Positions 45,401 through 53,993 of a DNA stretch of 64,000 nt are shown here, piece after piece. Below the pieces are notes generated by a model. The model had not been told where the DNA came from, ran no database searches, and saw only the letters and a program-made list of their open reading frames with translations. The DNA is from JAHBNG01 sp039028975 (GTDB lineage Bacteria; Chloroflexota; Anaerolineae; Caldilineales; Caldilineaceae): NCBI GenBank assembly GCA_039028975.1, contig JBCCHB010000001.1, positions 124,001 to 188,000 of the forward strand, given 5' to 3'. Both the position numbers and the translations under genes were made by a program. The number at the start of each line of letters is the position of its first letter. Position 1 is the stretch's first letter.

Positions 45401-48400
45401 AGCAGCGACCCAAAGTTCAGGCTACGTCCTGTGCCAGAGATGAGATAGGTGGCGCTCGGTACAGGAAGGTTGTGCTGGAGCACCGTTTGTCTAGTGAGTA
45501 CGATTGCGGCCCGGCTAGCCCCACGTCCATTGCCTGGTTCGCCAAAGGCAAAGTCGTCTTGACCATCTCCATCGACATCACCCAAGGTTGTCAACCCTGC
45601 GCCGACCTGGGTCGAAGGAACGCCCACAGCCTGCACAAACGATGCGTCAGTTGCATCATCAATGGCTGTCACAACAGGTGCCTTGTCTAGAGCATCCACC
45701 AATCGTCGACCGTACAGAAGGTAGACGGCTGAAGGTGTGGCGTCAGGATCACCGATCAGTGCATCGGCCAACCCATCACCGTTGACGTCGCCTGCGGGCG
45801 CAACGGTCTGCTGATTCCCTTGCCCGTCGATTAGCGCATCGGCTATGTTACCAAGGTTGACTAGATCGTTGGTCCATTCAGCATCGGGACGGCCTCGCAC
45901 GAAGGCGACTGGTGCATTCTCTGCGGCAATGAGGAAGTCAGAGAGACCGTCTCCATCTGTGTCGCCCAAGCCAGCCAGCTTTGGTGGCAAAGTTGACGCA
46001 CCGGATGGAGAGACGAAGGTATGATGAGCGACAGGTTCCTTCGGTGCTGTTTCTTGTCCCATATAGAGCCAAACAGGACCGATCGTGCGTCCCGTGCTTG
46101 CTGCACCGACCAAAAAGTCTACGAGACCATCGCCATTCACATCACCTGCTGGAGAGACACTCCCACCAAAGCCAAGCGTGCTTCGTTGCGTGATGCGCCA
46201 ATCTGCATCAGCTAGATTGATCGTAGCGGGCCATGCATCGCGTTGCCCTAGTACCACATAGGCGATACCGGCACCCGATTGTCCACTGGGGTCGCCTAGC
46301 AGTAGATCTCCCACGCCATCGCCATTTACGTCGCCCAGACCGGCACCGTCTGGTGGGAAGTCGAAGAGATCCACAGGCAGTTCGCCAACAAGTTGTACAT
46401 CTGCCTCATTGAGCGTCAATGCTGCGGCAAAGCCACCCGGACGCCCAAAGAAGAGACCTGCACGGAACGGTTCAGTACGACTTGCACTCGTCGGCGGAAC
46501 CAGGAGCAGCAGGTCGTCGATCGTATCACCGTTTACATCGGGTACGATGATCGATTTGCCATTTCGGAGCAGCGTCAGTTGCGTGTCGCTCTCCGCGGTC
46601 GTCAACGTTGGGCTAAATGGGTCCGTTGGCTGTCGATCCAGGATTGAAGCTGTGTCGTCTGCCAGACCAGAGAGCTTGATGCCTATGTCGCTTATCTGTG
46701 GCGGCTCAAGGCGAACCACCGGAGGCGTATCATCGATAACGATATTCAAGGTTGCCGTCGCGTCGCTCGCATTGCCTGCCGCGTCCTGTACACCAAAGAC
46801 AAGGTTGTAAGCCCTTTCCAGGTTCTGATTCCCTTCATCTGCAATATACTTGGAAAGTCGTTGCGCACGGCCGAACCCTGCCAGGGGCGGCGACCAATCA
46901 AAGTTAAAGCGACTGGACGGGGCACCAGGCATCTCGACATCGGCCATATGCAATTCACGGCTTCCATCTACAGAGACACCAATCTTGTCTACACCAGAGA
47001 CAAAGGCAGGACCGGTGGCGTCACTGGCCTGACCGCTGATTGTGACGACTGGCAGGCCAGGAGCGGTGCTGTCGGTTGTGTTGTTATTGGTTGAAAGGTA
47101 GACGGTTCCACTTAGATCCAGGCTGATGGCGTTCGGCTTGGTGCGGTCGATCCCAAGATTGGCGGTGGCTGTTGGGCCGCTGAGGCCATAGGTGTCAATG
47201 CCGTAAGCATGGGCGACATAGGTACCATCGGCAGACGGCGTGAAGCTATAGCTCCAAGTATTGCGCCCATTGGCTAGCTTCCAGTCACCATCGCTGCAAC
47301 TGCCACTCGAAACAAGACAGGCATAAACCTGCTTCACTCGTTGGGGATCAGCCGCAGTTCCTTGGACTACAACAGGGCTATTGGCTTGGGCATAGAAGGC
47401 GACGCCACCAGCGCTGGCGGCCTGGACCTCCTCCAGAATTACACCACCACTGACGCCAACGATTGTTACTTCCGGACCTCCCGCGTTTACCAGTAGCGGT
47501 ACTTCGGCCCTTGAGGTTTGCACAGTGGTTCCTACATTGTACTCAAGGCTGGCAGTGATGCTCACTGGCTGACTCGGCAGCACCGGCGTCCCAGCTAGTG
47601 TAACCTGCGCATAGCGGTTCAAGAAGAGGGGTGATAGTGTCCAGCGATGGACATTCGGATTGCCCGTTGATTGCTCAGTCACTTGATTGAACTCAGACCA
47701 GATGGATAGTGGTTTCACCACCCCAGTTTTGCTGAGATCGTTGAGGGCAACCGGCATGCTTACGGTGAGCGATGCGTTGATGGCCGCCACCTCATCATTT
47801 TCCCAAAGCCCAGTGTTGATGGTGATTTTTGTGCCACCACCGGGTTGTAGGCTCTGGCCGATGGAGAGATTGAGTGGTTCACCTATTGGAATTGCATTGA
47901 AGGCGTTGGGGCTGGTCAGCTTCTTCTTCTCTTGGCCATCTTTTCGATGATCGCCGTCCCGGTTGCTCTGAAGCGGATTGGGGAAGGCAGGTGGGTTGGT
48001 GTGACCAGGATATTGCCCCTTCAGATCGATGGTCCAGGGCGCAACCAGATGGCCCGAGCTGCTATGGCGGGCAACCTCATCATAGTCGCTGAGGCCGTCG
48101 TTATCCGTATCTGTATCGCTGGGATCGGTTCCAATGCGTAGCTCTTTGCCATCTTCTAGCTTGTCACCGTCGCTGTCCTTCTGACAGGGATCGAAGCCGT
48201 CGGTCTCCAACTCAAATTTGTCTGATAGGCCATCATCGTCCGAGTCCCAATCTTCAATCGTACTAGCCCCCGGTTTATTGGAACAGAGGTTTGCATCTGG
48301 ACCAATGGGCTGACCATTCACAGGGTTGAAATAGCCGACTAAACCATCTCCGTCTATGTCGAAGTTTCTTACTTCATCCCACTCCCACAGACCAGGTAGC

Positions 48401-51400
48401 CAAGCAGGTAGAATGTCCAGTCGAAGATCGATGATGGCTGGCGCACTGACGCCTTCGAAAATATAGCGATCGCAGCCGCCAACTGTTGAACATTGATCAT
48501 ACGGGATCTCGATATTCATTGAAACATCGATGACCATGCGCCCATTGATGTCCGCCGATGGCTTGACATCGACCCAAGCAGAAGAGTGTATGTCCCGATA
48601 CCAGCGGCCTTGGGACTTCAATTCGGGTTGGGTTGCAGTGAGCGAACCGCCAGGATAGAAGGTCCACTCCTTCTCTGAAGGAAGACGGAAGTGAACACAG
48701 TCTGTATCCTTTGCATGGAACTCCTTGAACCAGTAGCCCTGCAAGCTCTCTTTATATTGTTGGTAGGTCTCTGGATCGGGTGAGCAGAGACTATACTCAT
48801 GGCCTTCTGCCCAGCGCCCCACATGCATCTGTGCCGATGCCTGCTCTAGGTCGCTCTTTGTACCGCCATTTTTTGTCCGCATAGTCGTGATAGCGGATAC
48901 ATCCACCCGGAAGAGTTGTCCAGAGAGGACACCTCCACCCGGCTCCCGCGGATTGATCGAGACAGCGCCGAGCTGTGGATCGCCCCAGATTTCGGCACGT
49001 TCATGGACATTGATGCCAAAGAGCCAATCGAGTAAGAGAGAGAGCGGGTCAAAGACGAAGCCAATTAAACCTTCGATGAGCTTGATCAATCCGTAGGCCA
49101 AGGCGATCAAGGTTCCGATAGGATAGACGGTGGCCACAACAAAAAGGACCACCAGCAGAATGGTTTCGACAATGGCTTTGACAACAAGTGTCAGTGCAAT
49201 GCTAGGCCCGACGTCATTGAGTTGGACAGCCGTCATAATCCAGACGAAGCCGATAGCAAAGATGAGCCCAACGATACTGAGTGGTTTGGACATCTTGCCC
49301 ACTTCTTCAACTACAGTGGCCGTAATATCTGCGATGCTCTCGCCCGTCTTGGCTGCTTTGACGAGCACCATCACGACGTCGATAATCTTGCGAAGCTTTT
49401 TGTAGATCTGCACCAGCTTGGTTAGGACATCCACAATCTCCTGGAAGATACCACCAAACTTAGATGCGAGCATGCCTAGAACACTTAAGGCAGTCTCAGT
49501 GTACCCCATGATCTTCTTGTCAATGGGTGCAGCGTCCTTGCCGGGCGGATCATTAATGCCACCTTCACCTTCTGCTCCAATTGCGGTAACGCTTGAAGCA
49601 GCCGGTGAATAGTCTACATAGCTGCCTGTGAAGAACCCGTCAACTTGCTCATAGTAGCCAACAATCTGGTTCCACTTCTTCTTGAGCCACTCGACTGGTC
49701 CACCCTGCTCCCAAATTTTCAGTAGCTCGAAGACTACCTTCTTGAATTCTTTGGGGAAGAGACCATCTTCAGTCAGGAAGTGCACCGCTAGCTTAGCATC
49801 AGAGACTATCTTGGTAATATCCTGCCAGCTCTGCTGGCCGATGCTCATCACGGCTGTCTGGCCGATATACCAAGCTGTTGTGCTAAGCTTGAGGATACTA
49901 AGTTCCTCATCGAAAAATTCGTAATTGGGGTCTGTCGCAGAAAGATAGTCGTTCTCGACCTTTGTGATCACTTCGTCCAAGGAGAGAGGCGCCCAACGAG
50001 GGGCAAGACCATCGTAGCCCCAACTGTAGGTCTGAAGTTTGACCGAACGGCTGGTCACCAACGGCTTGAGACATGTATTGAGTGAGAGGGTTCGATAGTC
50101 GCTGGACCAGTCATCATCCAGATTGACAGTTGATGTACGCTGTTCCGTGGCCAGTAGCAACGTTGGCTGTAAGTTTTCAAAGCCACCAAATTCTGTGTTC
50201 AGAAGCTCCTTGGTCGTCGTCATGGTCGTGGTGGCCAATGCTGCATCCAGGTGGGTATAGCTCATCGTGACATCGTGCTTAACCCGGAAGCGCTCTGAAT
50301 GGGGAATGCCCCACCGTTCTTCTTCGGTAACATTGCTGGGATCATTGAAGCGATCCTTGATTGCCTTCATCCCTAGCTCGCCGCCGAGGAATTTGTGCTC
50401 CATTCCAGCACGTAGGGCTGCAATGGGACCGTCATCATAGGGAACGCGGGAGGAGTCTTCTGGCAGATGAGCCGCCACCAGGACAGAGGTCCCACCTTGT
50501 CGCTGCACCTGCAATCCCGTCACATGAAAGGGCTCGTCGTAGACGACGAGTCCATACCCGCCATCGGAACTCGGAACGGGAATGCCCTCTTCGTTGTTCA
50601 TCAACACATCGCCGATGATGGCCCACTTCAGGCGGACGTCTTGCCAACGGCGAAGAAGATCGTCGCTGCCATTTTGGTCATGCAGCATCTTGGTCTGGAA
50701 GGCAAAGACCTGTCCACCCTCTTCCACAGGAACCAATGGCAGGGCCAGATCATAGAGCGCTTCGCGTCCATGCCATAGCGGATCGCCATCGGCGTCTTTG
50801 GACCGATTAGTGCTGGCACCATATTCAGCGATGGCACTGCTGCTGGGCAAATCACTTTCCACCACCTGCACGGAAAGGAAGGGAACCAGAGTGAGCTTAC
50901 CGCTCGTCCCAATGTCGTTACCCGTCATCAATTTGTGTAGCGCACGGATGATTGGACTGGTATTCTGAATGGCGCCTTTGTCGTCACCGGGCCAATAGAG
51001 GTTTTTGTACGCCCAGCGTAGTGATTGGGTATGCTGCGGACGGACCTGGGCTTCCACATAGAAGGGGTACATGCGGGTGCGAGATGGTTCGGGATCCATG
51101 TCAAGTGATTCGAAATCAAAGTTGGCCCCATCCCAATCTCCACCAAGGACGACGCCATCATGGGTGCCCTGGCTAGCTGATGAGGAGAAAGGTGAGAGAT
51201 CAAGTCCATCTGGCACGCCATCTTTGTCATTATCATCGGTCCAGACATTACCCACGCTGTTGCTGCCATCATAGCAACGATCTCGCCAATACTCATCTCC
51301 GTCGCTAAGACCGTCGTGGTTGGAGTCGGGGTTGACTGGATCGCTGACAATTAGACGCTCTTTGTTGAGGAAGTCAATAAAACAGGGAACGCCTTCGACT

Positions 51401-52638
51401 TCCTCAGCATCGGTCAAACCATCAAAGTCTGTGTCTTCGGCGAAGGGATTTGTGCCCAGAGTGAGTTCATAGCCATTGGGCAAGCCATCCCCGTCTTCAT
51501 CACCGTGAGAATCGAGTTCGTTGGCCGGATTTTCATTGTCAAAGTTTTGTACCGTTGCAATCTGCTGTACTTCATTGATCATCTGCTCGAATGCACCAGA
51601 TGCATCGGCCTCGGCTTGCGTATCTTCACCGCGCAGGTGCGCCCCTAAGCCCGATGCCTCCACAACCGAGGTCATACTTGGCATGAGCAGCCCCAACAGC
51701 AACAGCGCTGTAACGGTATGGCGCGCGGCGCGCCCTCCCCGATAGGCACAGTAGAGTAGAACAAAAAAGAGCAAGACCGTCATCGACATGCCAATCGGCA
51801 CCCAGTTGAGTACCATCGCTTCGGGAATTGGCTCACCCGTTCCGATGTAACGATAAGGATCGAAGCTTGTTGTGCTAATGGGCATACCAAAGTCGCTGTA
51901 GGTCGTCTCGCTATGGACGGCGATATGGATAGGCTCGGCGTGTTCTTCGCCCGCACGCACCCACTGGAGAGTCAAAATTAGTCGAGCTGGATAGCCGTCA
52001 TGACCGATCCATAGCTCACCTTCGCCATTGATCTGGGGCGCTTGAAGTCGGGCCAAGGTTAATGCTTGGGGACTCAAGCCGCGATTACTCAATAGCGCAT
52101 CTGTCACGGCATCCGACCGCAAGACAAAGCCAACTCTCGTCACGTCGTCAAAGAGGCCGTCGAGTCCTGGAGGCGCATCTGGCGCATCAAGCAAGGTCAC
52201 CTCTTCAGCCGCGGAGACCAGGAGCAAGTTGTCCCGATCGACGCCCGTGAGGCCTGGCATGCCGTCAGTACGGGTCCAGCGTTCACCTTGACGCAGGTAA
52301 GCGACGCCATCTTTGAGCAGAAACTCCTGCGGTTCGGCTTGGGCCATGCGGAAGGTTGCACGTCCTGGTGTCAAGGTAAAACGTGCCCGATTCGAACCGG
52401 CAATCTTGCCCTCTAGCTCAAAGTGTGCTGATTCTGGCTGTGCACCAATAAAGAGGGAGCGTTCGGGGGTAAGGGTTTGGTCGAGGCTGGTGTGAAGGGT
52501 ATAAGTGCCTGATTGCTCAGCCTTTTCCAGTGCGTCGTGCAACAGTTCGTCCGGCGATGATGTATCGGCCCTAGCGGATTGATGCGCGGGCACAATGCTA
52601 AGTAGGAGTAAAAGGAGTAGCAAGGCAAGCCAGCGCAT
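42454..52638 (-). CDS. giant exported multidomain protein (3,394 aa, FG-GAP, Ca-binding and Ig-like repeats)
   Basis: The ATG at 52638 has AGGGGG 9 nt upstream and starts a signal peptide (MRWLALLLLLLLLSIVPAHQ). Residues about 25-270 look like a LolA/LppX-type lipid-carrier fold, by inference. Two membrane helices follow at about 281-298 and 305-322. Then come thrombospondin-type-3 calcium repeats (about 376-480, with DEDGDGLPNGYELTLGTNPF), an uncharacterised stretch, a long hydrophobic helical region (about 1113-1200), more calcium repeats (about 1419-1530), FG-GAP repeats (about 2026-2413, e.g. DVNGDGVGDLLLGDPSG), and Ig-like modules to the end. It finishes with LYLPLISHNPFQQ and VIYMPVVRQ. 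The role is unknown; an adhesion or surface-scaffold protein is likely. Confidence 0.85.
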   Translation of the reverse strand: MRWLALLLLLLLLSIVPAHQSARADTSSPDELLHDALEKAEQSGTYTLHTSLDQTLTPERSLFIGAQPESAHFELEGKIAGSNRARFTLTPGRATFRMAQAEPQEFLLKDGVAYLRQGERWTRTDGMPGLTGVDRDNLLLVSAAEEVTLLDAPDAPPGLDGLFDDVTRVGFVLRSDAVTDALLSNRGLSPQALTLARLQAPQINGEGELWIGHDGYPARLILTLQWVRAGEEHAEPIHIAVHSETTYSDFGMPISTTSFDPYRYIGTGEPIPEAMVLNWVPIGMSMTVLLFFVLLYCAYRGGRAARHTVTALLLLGLLMPSMTSVVEASGLGAHLRGEDTQAEADASGAFEQMINEVQQIATVQNFDNENPANELDSHGDEDGDGLPNGYELTLGTNPFAEDTDFDGLTDAEEVEGVPCFIDFLNKERLIVSDPVNPDSNHDGLSDGDEYWRDRCYDGSNSVGNVWTDDNDKDGVPDGLDLSPFSSSASQGTHDGVVLGGDWDGANFDFESLDMDPEPSRTRMYPFYVEAQVRPQHTQSLRWAYKNLYWPGDDKGAIQNTSPIIRALHKLMTGNDIGTSGKLTLVPFLSVQVVESDLPSSSAIAEYGASTNRSKDADGDPLWHGREALYDLALPLVPVEEGGQVFAFQTKMLHDQNGSDDLLRRWQDVRLKWAIIGDVLMNNEEGIPVPSSDGGYGLVVYDEPFHVTGLQVQRQGGTSVLVAAHLPEDSSRVPYDDGPIAALRAGMEHKFLGGELGMKAIKDRFNDPSNVTEEERWGIPHSERFRVKHDVTMSYTHLDAALATTTMTTTKELLNTEFGGFENLQPTLLLATEQRTSTVNLDDDWSSDYRTLSLNTCLKPLVTSRSVKLQTYSWGYDGLAPRWAPLSLDEVITKVENDYLSATDPNYEFFDEELSILKLSTTAWYIGQTAVMSIGQQSWQDITKIVSDAKLAVHFLTEDGLFPKEFKKVVFELLKIWEQGGPVEWLKKKWNQIVGYYEQVDGFFTGSYVDYSPAASSVTAIGAEGEGGINDPPGKDAAPIDKKIMGYTETALSVLGMLASKFGGIFQEIVDVLTKLVQIYKKLRKIIDVVMVLVKAAKTGESIADITATVVEEVGKMSKPLSIVGLIFAIGFVWIMTAVQLNDVGPSIALTLVVKAIVETILLVVLFVVATVYPIGTLIALAYGLIKLIEGLIGFVFDPLSLLLDWLFGINVHERAEIWGDPQLGAVSINPREPGGGVLSGQLFRVDVSAITTMRTKNGGTKSDLEQASAQMHVGRWAEGHEYSLCSPDPETYQQYKESLQGYWFKEFHAKDTDCVHFRLPSEKEWTFYPGGSLTATQPELKSQGRWYRDIHSSAWVDVKPSADINGRMVIDVSMNIEIPYDQCSTVGGCDRYIFEGVSAPAIIDLRLDILPAWLPGLWEWDEVRNFDIDGDGLVGYFNPVNGQPIGPDANLCSNKPGASTIEDWDSDDDGLSDKFELETDGFDPCQKDSDGDKLEDGKELRIGTDPSDTDTDNDGLSDYDEVARHSSSGHLVAPWTIDLKGQYPGHTNPPAFPNPLQSNRDGDHRKDGQEKKKLTSPNAFNAIPIGEPLNLSIGQSLQPGGGTKITINTGLWENDEVAAINASLTVSMPVALNDLSKTGVVKPLSIWSEFNQVTEQSTGNPNVHRWTLSPLFLNRYAQVTLAGTPVLPSQPVSITASLEYNVGTTVQTSRAEVPLLVNAGGPEVTIVGVSGGVILEEVQAASAGGVAFYAQANSPVVVQGTAADPQRVKQVYACLVSSGSCSDGDWKLANGRNTWSYSFTPSADGTYVAHAYGIDTYGLSGPTATANLGIDRTKPNAISLDLSGTVYLSTNNNTTDSTAPGLPVVTISGQASDATGPAFVSGVDKIGVSVDGSRELHMADVEMPGAPSSRFNFDWSPPLAGFGRAQRLSKYIADEGNQNLERAYNLVFGVQDAAGNASDATATLNIVIDDTPPVVRLEPPQISDIGIKLSGLADDTASILDRQPTDPFSPTLTTAESDTQLTLLRNGKSIIVPDVNGDTIDDLLLLVPPTSASRTEPFRAGLFFGRPGGFAAALTLNEADVQLVGELPVDLFDFPPDGAGLGDVNGDGVGDLLLGDPSGQSGAGIAYVVLGQRDAWPATINLADADWRITQRSTLGFGGSVSPAGDVNGDGLVDFLVGAASTGRTIGPVWLYMGQETAPKEPVAHHTFVSPSGASTLPPKLAGLGDTDGDGLSDFLIAAENAPVAFVRGRPDAEWTNDLVNLGNIADALIDGQGNQQTVAPAGDVNGDGLADALIGDPDATPSAVYLLYGRRLVDALDKAPVVTAIDDATDASFVQAVGVPSTQVGAGLTTLGDVDGDGQDDFAFGEPGNGRGASRAAIVLTRQTVLQHNLPVPSATYLISGTGRSLNFGSLLSSGDVTGDHLPDLLGTALSEQKAHLFRGRFDPGRVAGVEQVEIGLFGPMSDYTAPPTSTIPTNWQTVSLNGEWHGIRTWNGQLTAPSNGDYRLYARATDRAGNVSPDLYMGIVHVQPAPTPFANADVSMDKLVLTDKTDLTLGGAFANELPQYLRAWNGHSWKRLPPVVGNWQWNSEIPLHDFYTEVYRVVGRDAFGATAHASQAQRVDTLVEAPVLSADLPIYAWHTDAAPTLNLTWSTPEDTSGIVEQWATIDTDSQSVSTAPAKENQLTQTLEQPGVYWAHVRVQDEAGNLAIARSGPFLFNRSSTPSVILPDGLLDRNGGEYPTGTLLNYDPYASNKSAALWGTWNSEQLFLGIPGRPWGDGNQLALYLDTQGGGLNSSLSLFGSSHTLPFDADYALVVGGSPEQPVSLYQASGNWTMVSDPQSFAVQGTDTEIVLDRNEIGATGSVRLLAYGEDEEGVWMVLPGGARADVTSPMTGSLTFGEGLSWASLSDGAQPGAGQAQVIAPVVTLLPALRNSLIAGESTTFQLTIHNPDVGDYVNEPISLTVDSMMTLQTIDGAQCSSCPAGVDEWELLADVAAGETQTVTIQAQMQGNGQNGIHPVAVRARLKNSGLLRKPQAATRSEYVLDQGQAVMRISGGETQYRQAGQSVFTVLPSLSRTALHRCFSQVEVNTGGGWKVACGFGDCFNIEAFVNATNDQEWQVRTVSEDGRKSEMHKVRVVEDSIAPSVEISPTLVFSGSRGALTGLAWDTFPTTRAPERVEVSLDGGPFQSVLVSKQPVALQRGAVNAASTLINTTGATWRMPLEISRADGRKVEVVARAVDEAGNVGSESEPVFITLDTVGPSLSVSLDGDILKGEVSDGSGVASLMVSLDGGAHYQPVQVDGGTFSFNLADWNSGSQQTLGLIRATDIYGNARSTTFPLMRVLEPEQLLYLPLISHNPFQQQVVSSSAEKEVTSTLSVKGTDFSEVIYMPVVRQ

Positions 52639-52684
52639 TTTCTTGCACCCCCTACTGCGGTTTGTGGATATGGGAATGTACTCT

Positions 52685-52743
52685 TTCAGAAACGTTTTGT
52701 CCCGTCTTTGTTCCGAGAGACTTGGTACAAAATGTTTCTGGGG
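52685..52743 (+). ncRNA. 57-nt covarying hairpin, copy B
   Basis: Arms CAGAAACGTTTTGT (52687-52700) and ACAAAATGTTTCTG (52727-52740) pair over 14 positions with one wobble; the 26-nt centre (52701-52726) matches copy A at 20 of 26. It is 48 bp upstream of the giant gene's start. The frame open to 52773 would translate straight through it, which is why that start is rejected. See copy A at 12334-12392. Confidence 0.6.
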
Positions 52744-53412
52744 TTCAATTGTTGAATTCATACTGTCCTCCAAAAGGATAATTTCTTTAATGTTAGAGGG
52801 GTTTTAATTGAGTTAGCACATTTTCTTAGAAAGTGTGCTGCATCGATAGGACGAATGGCAGAGGACTGACCTTTCCTCCAATTTTGGAGCGAGATGATGC
52901 GACACTGGGATCAATGACTCAAGCTCTGTTCTACAGGGGTGGGTAGCCTATATTTGGATAGGTTCATTTCAGCCGGAGCCGATGTTGATTCAACAACGGT
53001 GGTTCTGTAGGGGCGGTCTAGATCACCCCGGGTAGCAAATAGATACTGCCAGACGCAAACCTTCGCTATGAAAGTAAGCTACGCCGCTTCGACCCTCGAC
53101 CCTGAAGCCACACCTGCTTCTCAAAATTTGGTCTACCTGCTCCTGAGTAATGACCCTATACCGGACTTGGCGGATATCTTGACATGGTATCCAGATGTGG
53201 TATTATCCAAATCATGCATCATGCATGATTCATCCTGCTTTTTGCATAAGCAACACGGACCAAAATTCACTGATATGGTATTGTGGCAATGGACACGGGG
53301 ACATTGGTCGAACGCGTATATCGAACGCTAAGGAATCAGGATCAAATAAAACCAAAAACTTCGGTTCTGTCATCTCGAGTACCCGAGAGATCTTCTATTA
53401 CGTTTTATTAAA
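52744..53412. other. intergenic region upstream of the scarred uxu locus
   Basis: No gene I can support. It contains degenerate GTAGGGG-type sequences near 52930-53030, a promoter (53179-53206), and TCATGCATGA-like palindromes just after it (about 53212-53230). Confidence 0.4.
53179..53206 (+). promoter_or_regulatory. consensus sigma70-type promoter with TGGTATCCA operator candidates
   Basis: TTGACA (53179-53184), a 16-bp spacer and TATTAT (53201-53206). TGGTATCCA (53185-53193) lies in the spacer and TGGTATTATCCA (53198-53209) overlaps the -10. GntR-type regulators of hexuronate genes bind TGGTATACCA-like sites (family knowledge), so an operator is plausible. It would drive the GntR remnant through uxuA. 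Confidence 0.55.
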
Positions 53413-53553
53413 TTCTCGATCCTAAGGGAACAGATTCTACAAGGCAAATATGAACCAGGGCGGAAATTGAACTTGGATCAGTTAGCGCGTGACCTTAATG
53501 TAAGCAATACACCGATCCGTGAGGCGATGGCGCGGCTGGAACGGCTAGGGTAG
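53413..53553 (+). pseudogene. 5' remnant of a GntR regulator
   Basis: The frame reads LREQILQGKYEPGRKLNLDQ and LARDLNVSNTPIREAMARLE, the winged-HTH of a GntR/FCD regulator, and then ends at TAG 53551 after RLG. The ligand domain is absent. The sequence switches directly to a Gfo/Idh dehydrogenase C-terminus in another frame. The start codon is not clear. Confidence 0.75.
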
Positions 53554-53918
53554 ATGAGCAAGCCTTTTACCTGCTTCGGTATGAGAGTGTTGCCATTGCC
53601 AGTCTATCTGCATCGGTGCGAGCACCCGTCAATGTCGTCGTAGAGATCATCGGCCGTGAGGGCAAGATAACCGTTCCCCGGTTTCTAGCTGCAACGTCTG
53701 CAGAGCTACACAGATACAAGAAAAGGGAGACGATCCGGCGGGACTTCCCGTTCCCAGACAAGCAGGGTTTTGAGTGCGAGAGCCAGGAAGTCGTGGACTG
53801 CCTGAATCAGGGGCAGTTAGAGAGCGATGTCATGCCCCTGGATGAAACGCACTCCATCATGCAGACGATGGATGCGATCCGGAAGAAAATCGGATTGGTA
53901 TACGACAATGATAGGTAG
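53550..53918 (+). pseudogene. 3' remnant of a Gfo/Idh/MocA-type dehydrogenase
   Basis: 123 codons with no start codon of their own. The product VDEQAFYLLRYESVAIASLS then GREGKITVPRFLAATSAELH then QEVVDCLNQGQLESDVMPLD and ETHSIMQTMDAIRKKIGLVY is the C-terminal domain of a Gfo/Idh dehydrogenase, by family resemblance. It begins within 4 bp of where the GntR remnant ends, a deletion junction. It is followed by intact uxuA 75 bp later. Confidence 0.75.
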
Positions 53919-53993
53919 ACGATTAAGCCACTTAAAGAAGCTGCGGCATATTTCGTTAGCGGCCCAAATTTTATAGACACAAAGGAGAAAACA

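Noticed and set aside
52639..52773. 45-residue N-terminal extension of the giant protein
   Set aside because: It would translate through hairpin copy B and precede a normal signal peptide that has its own strong ribosome site at 52638.
53212..53232. TCATGCATGA palindrome as a separate operator
   Set aside because: Very short, AT/GC-balanced and alternate pairings exist; it may be chance beside the real promoter.
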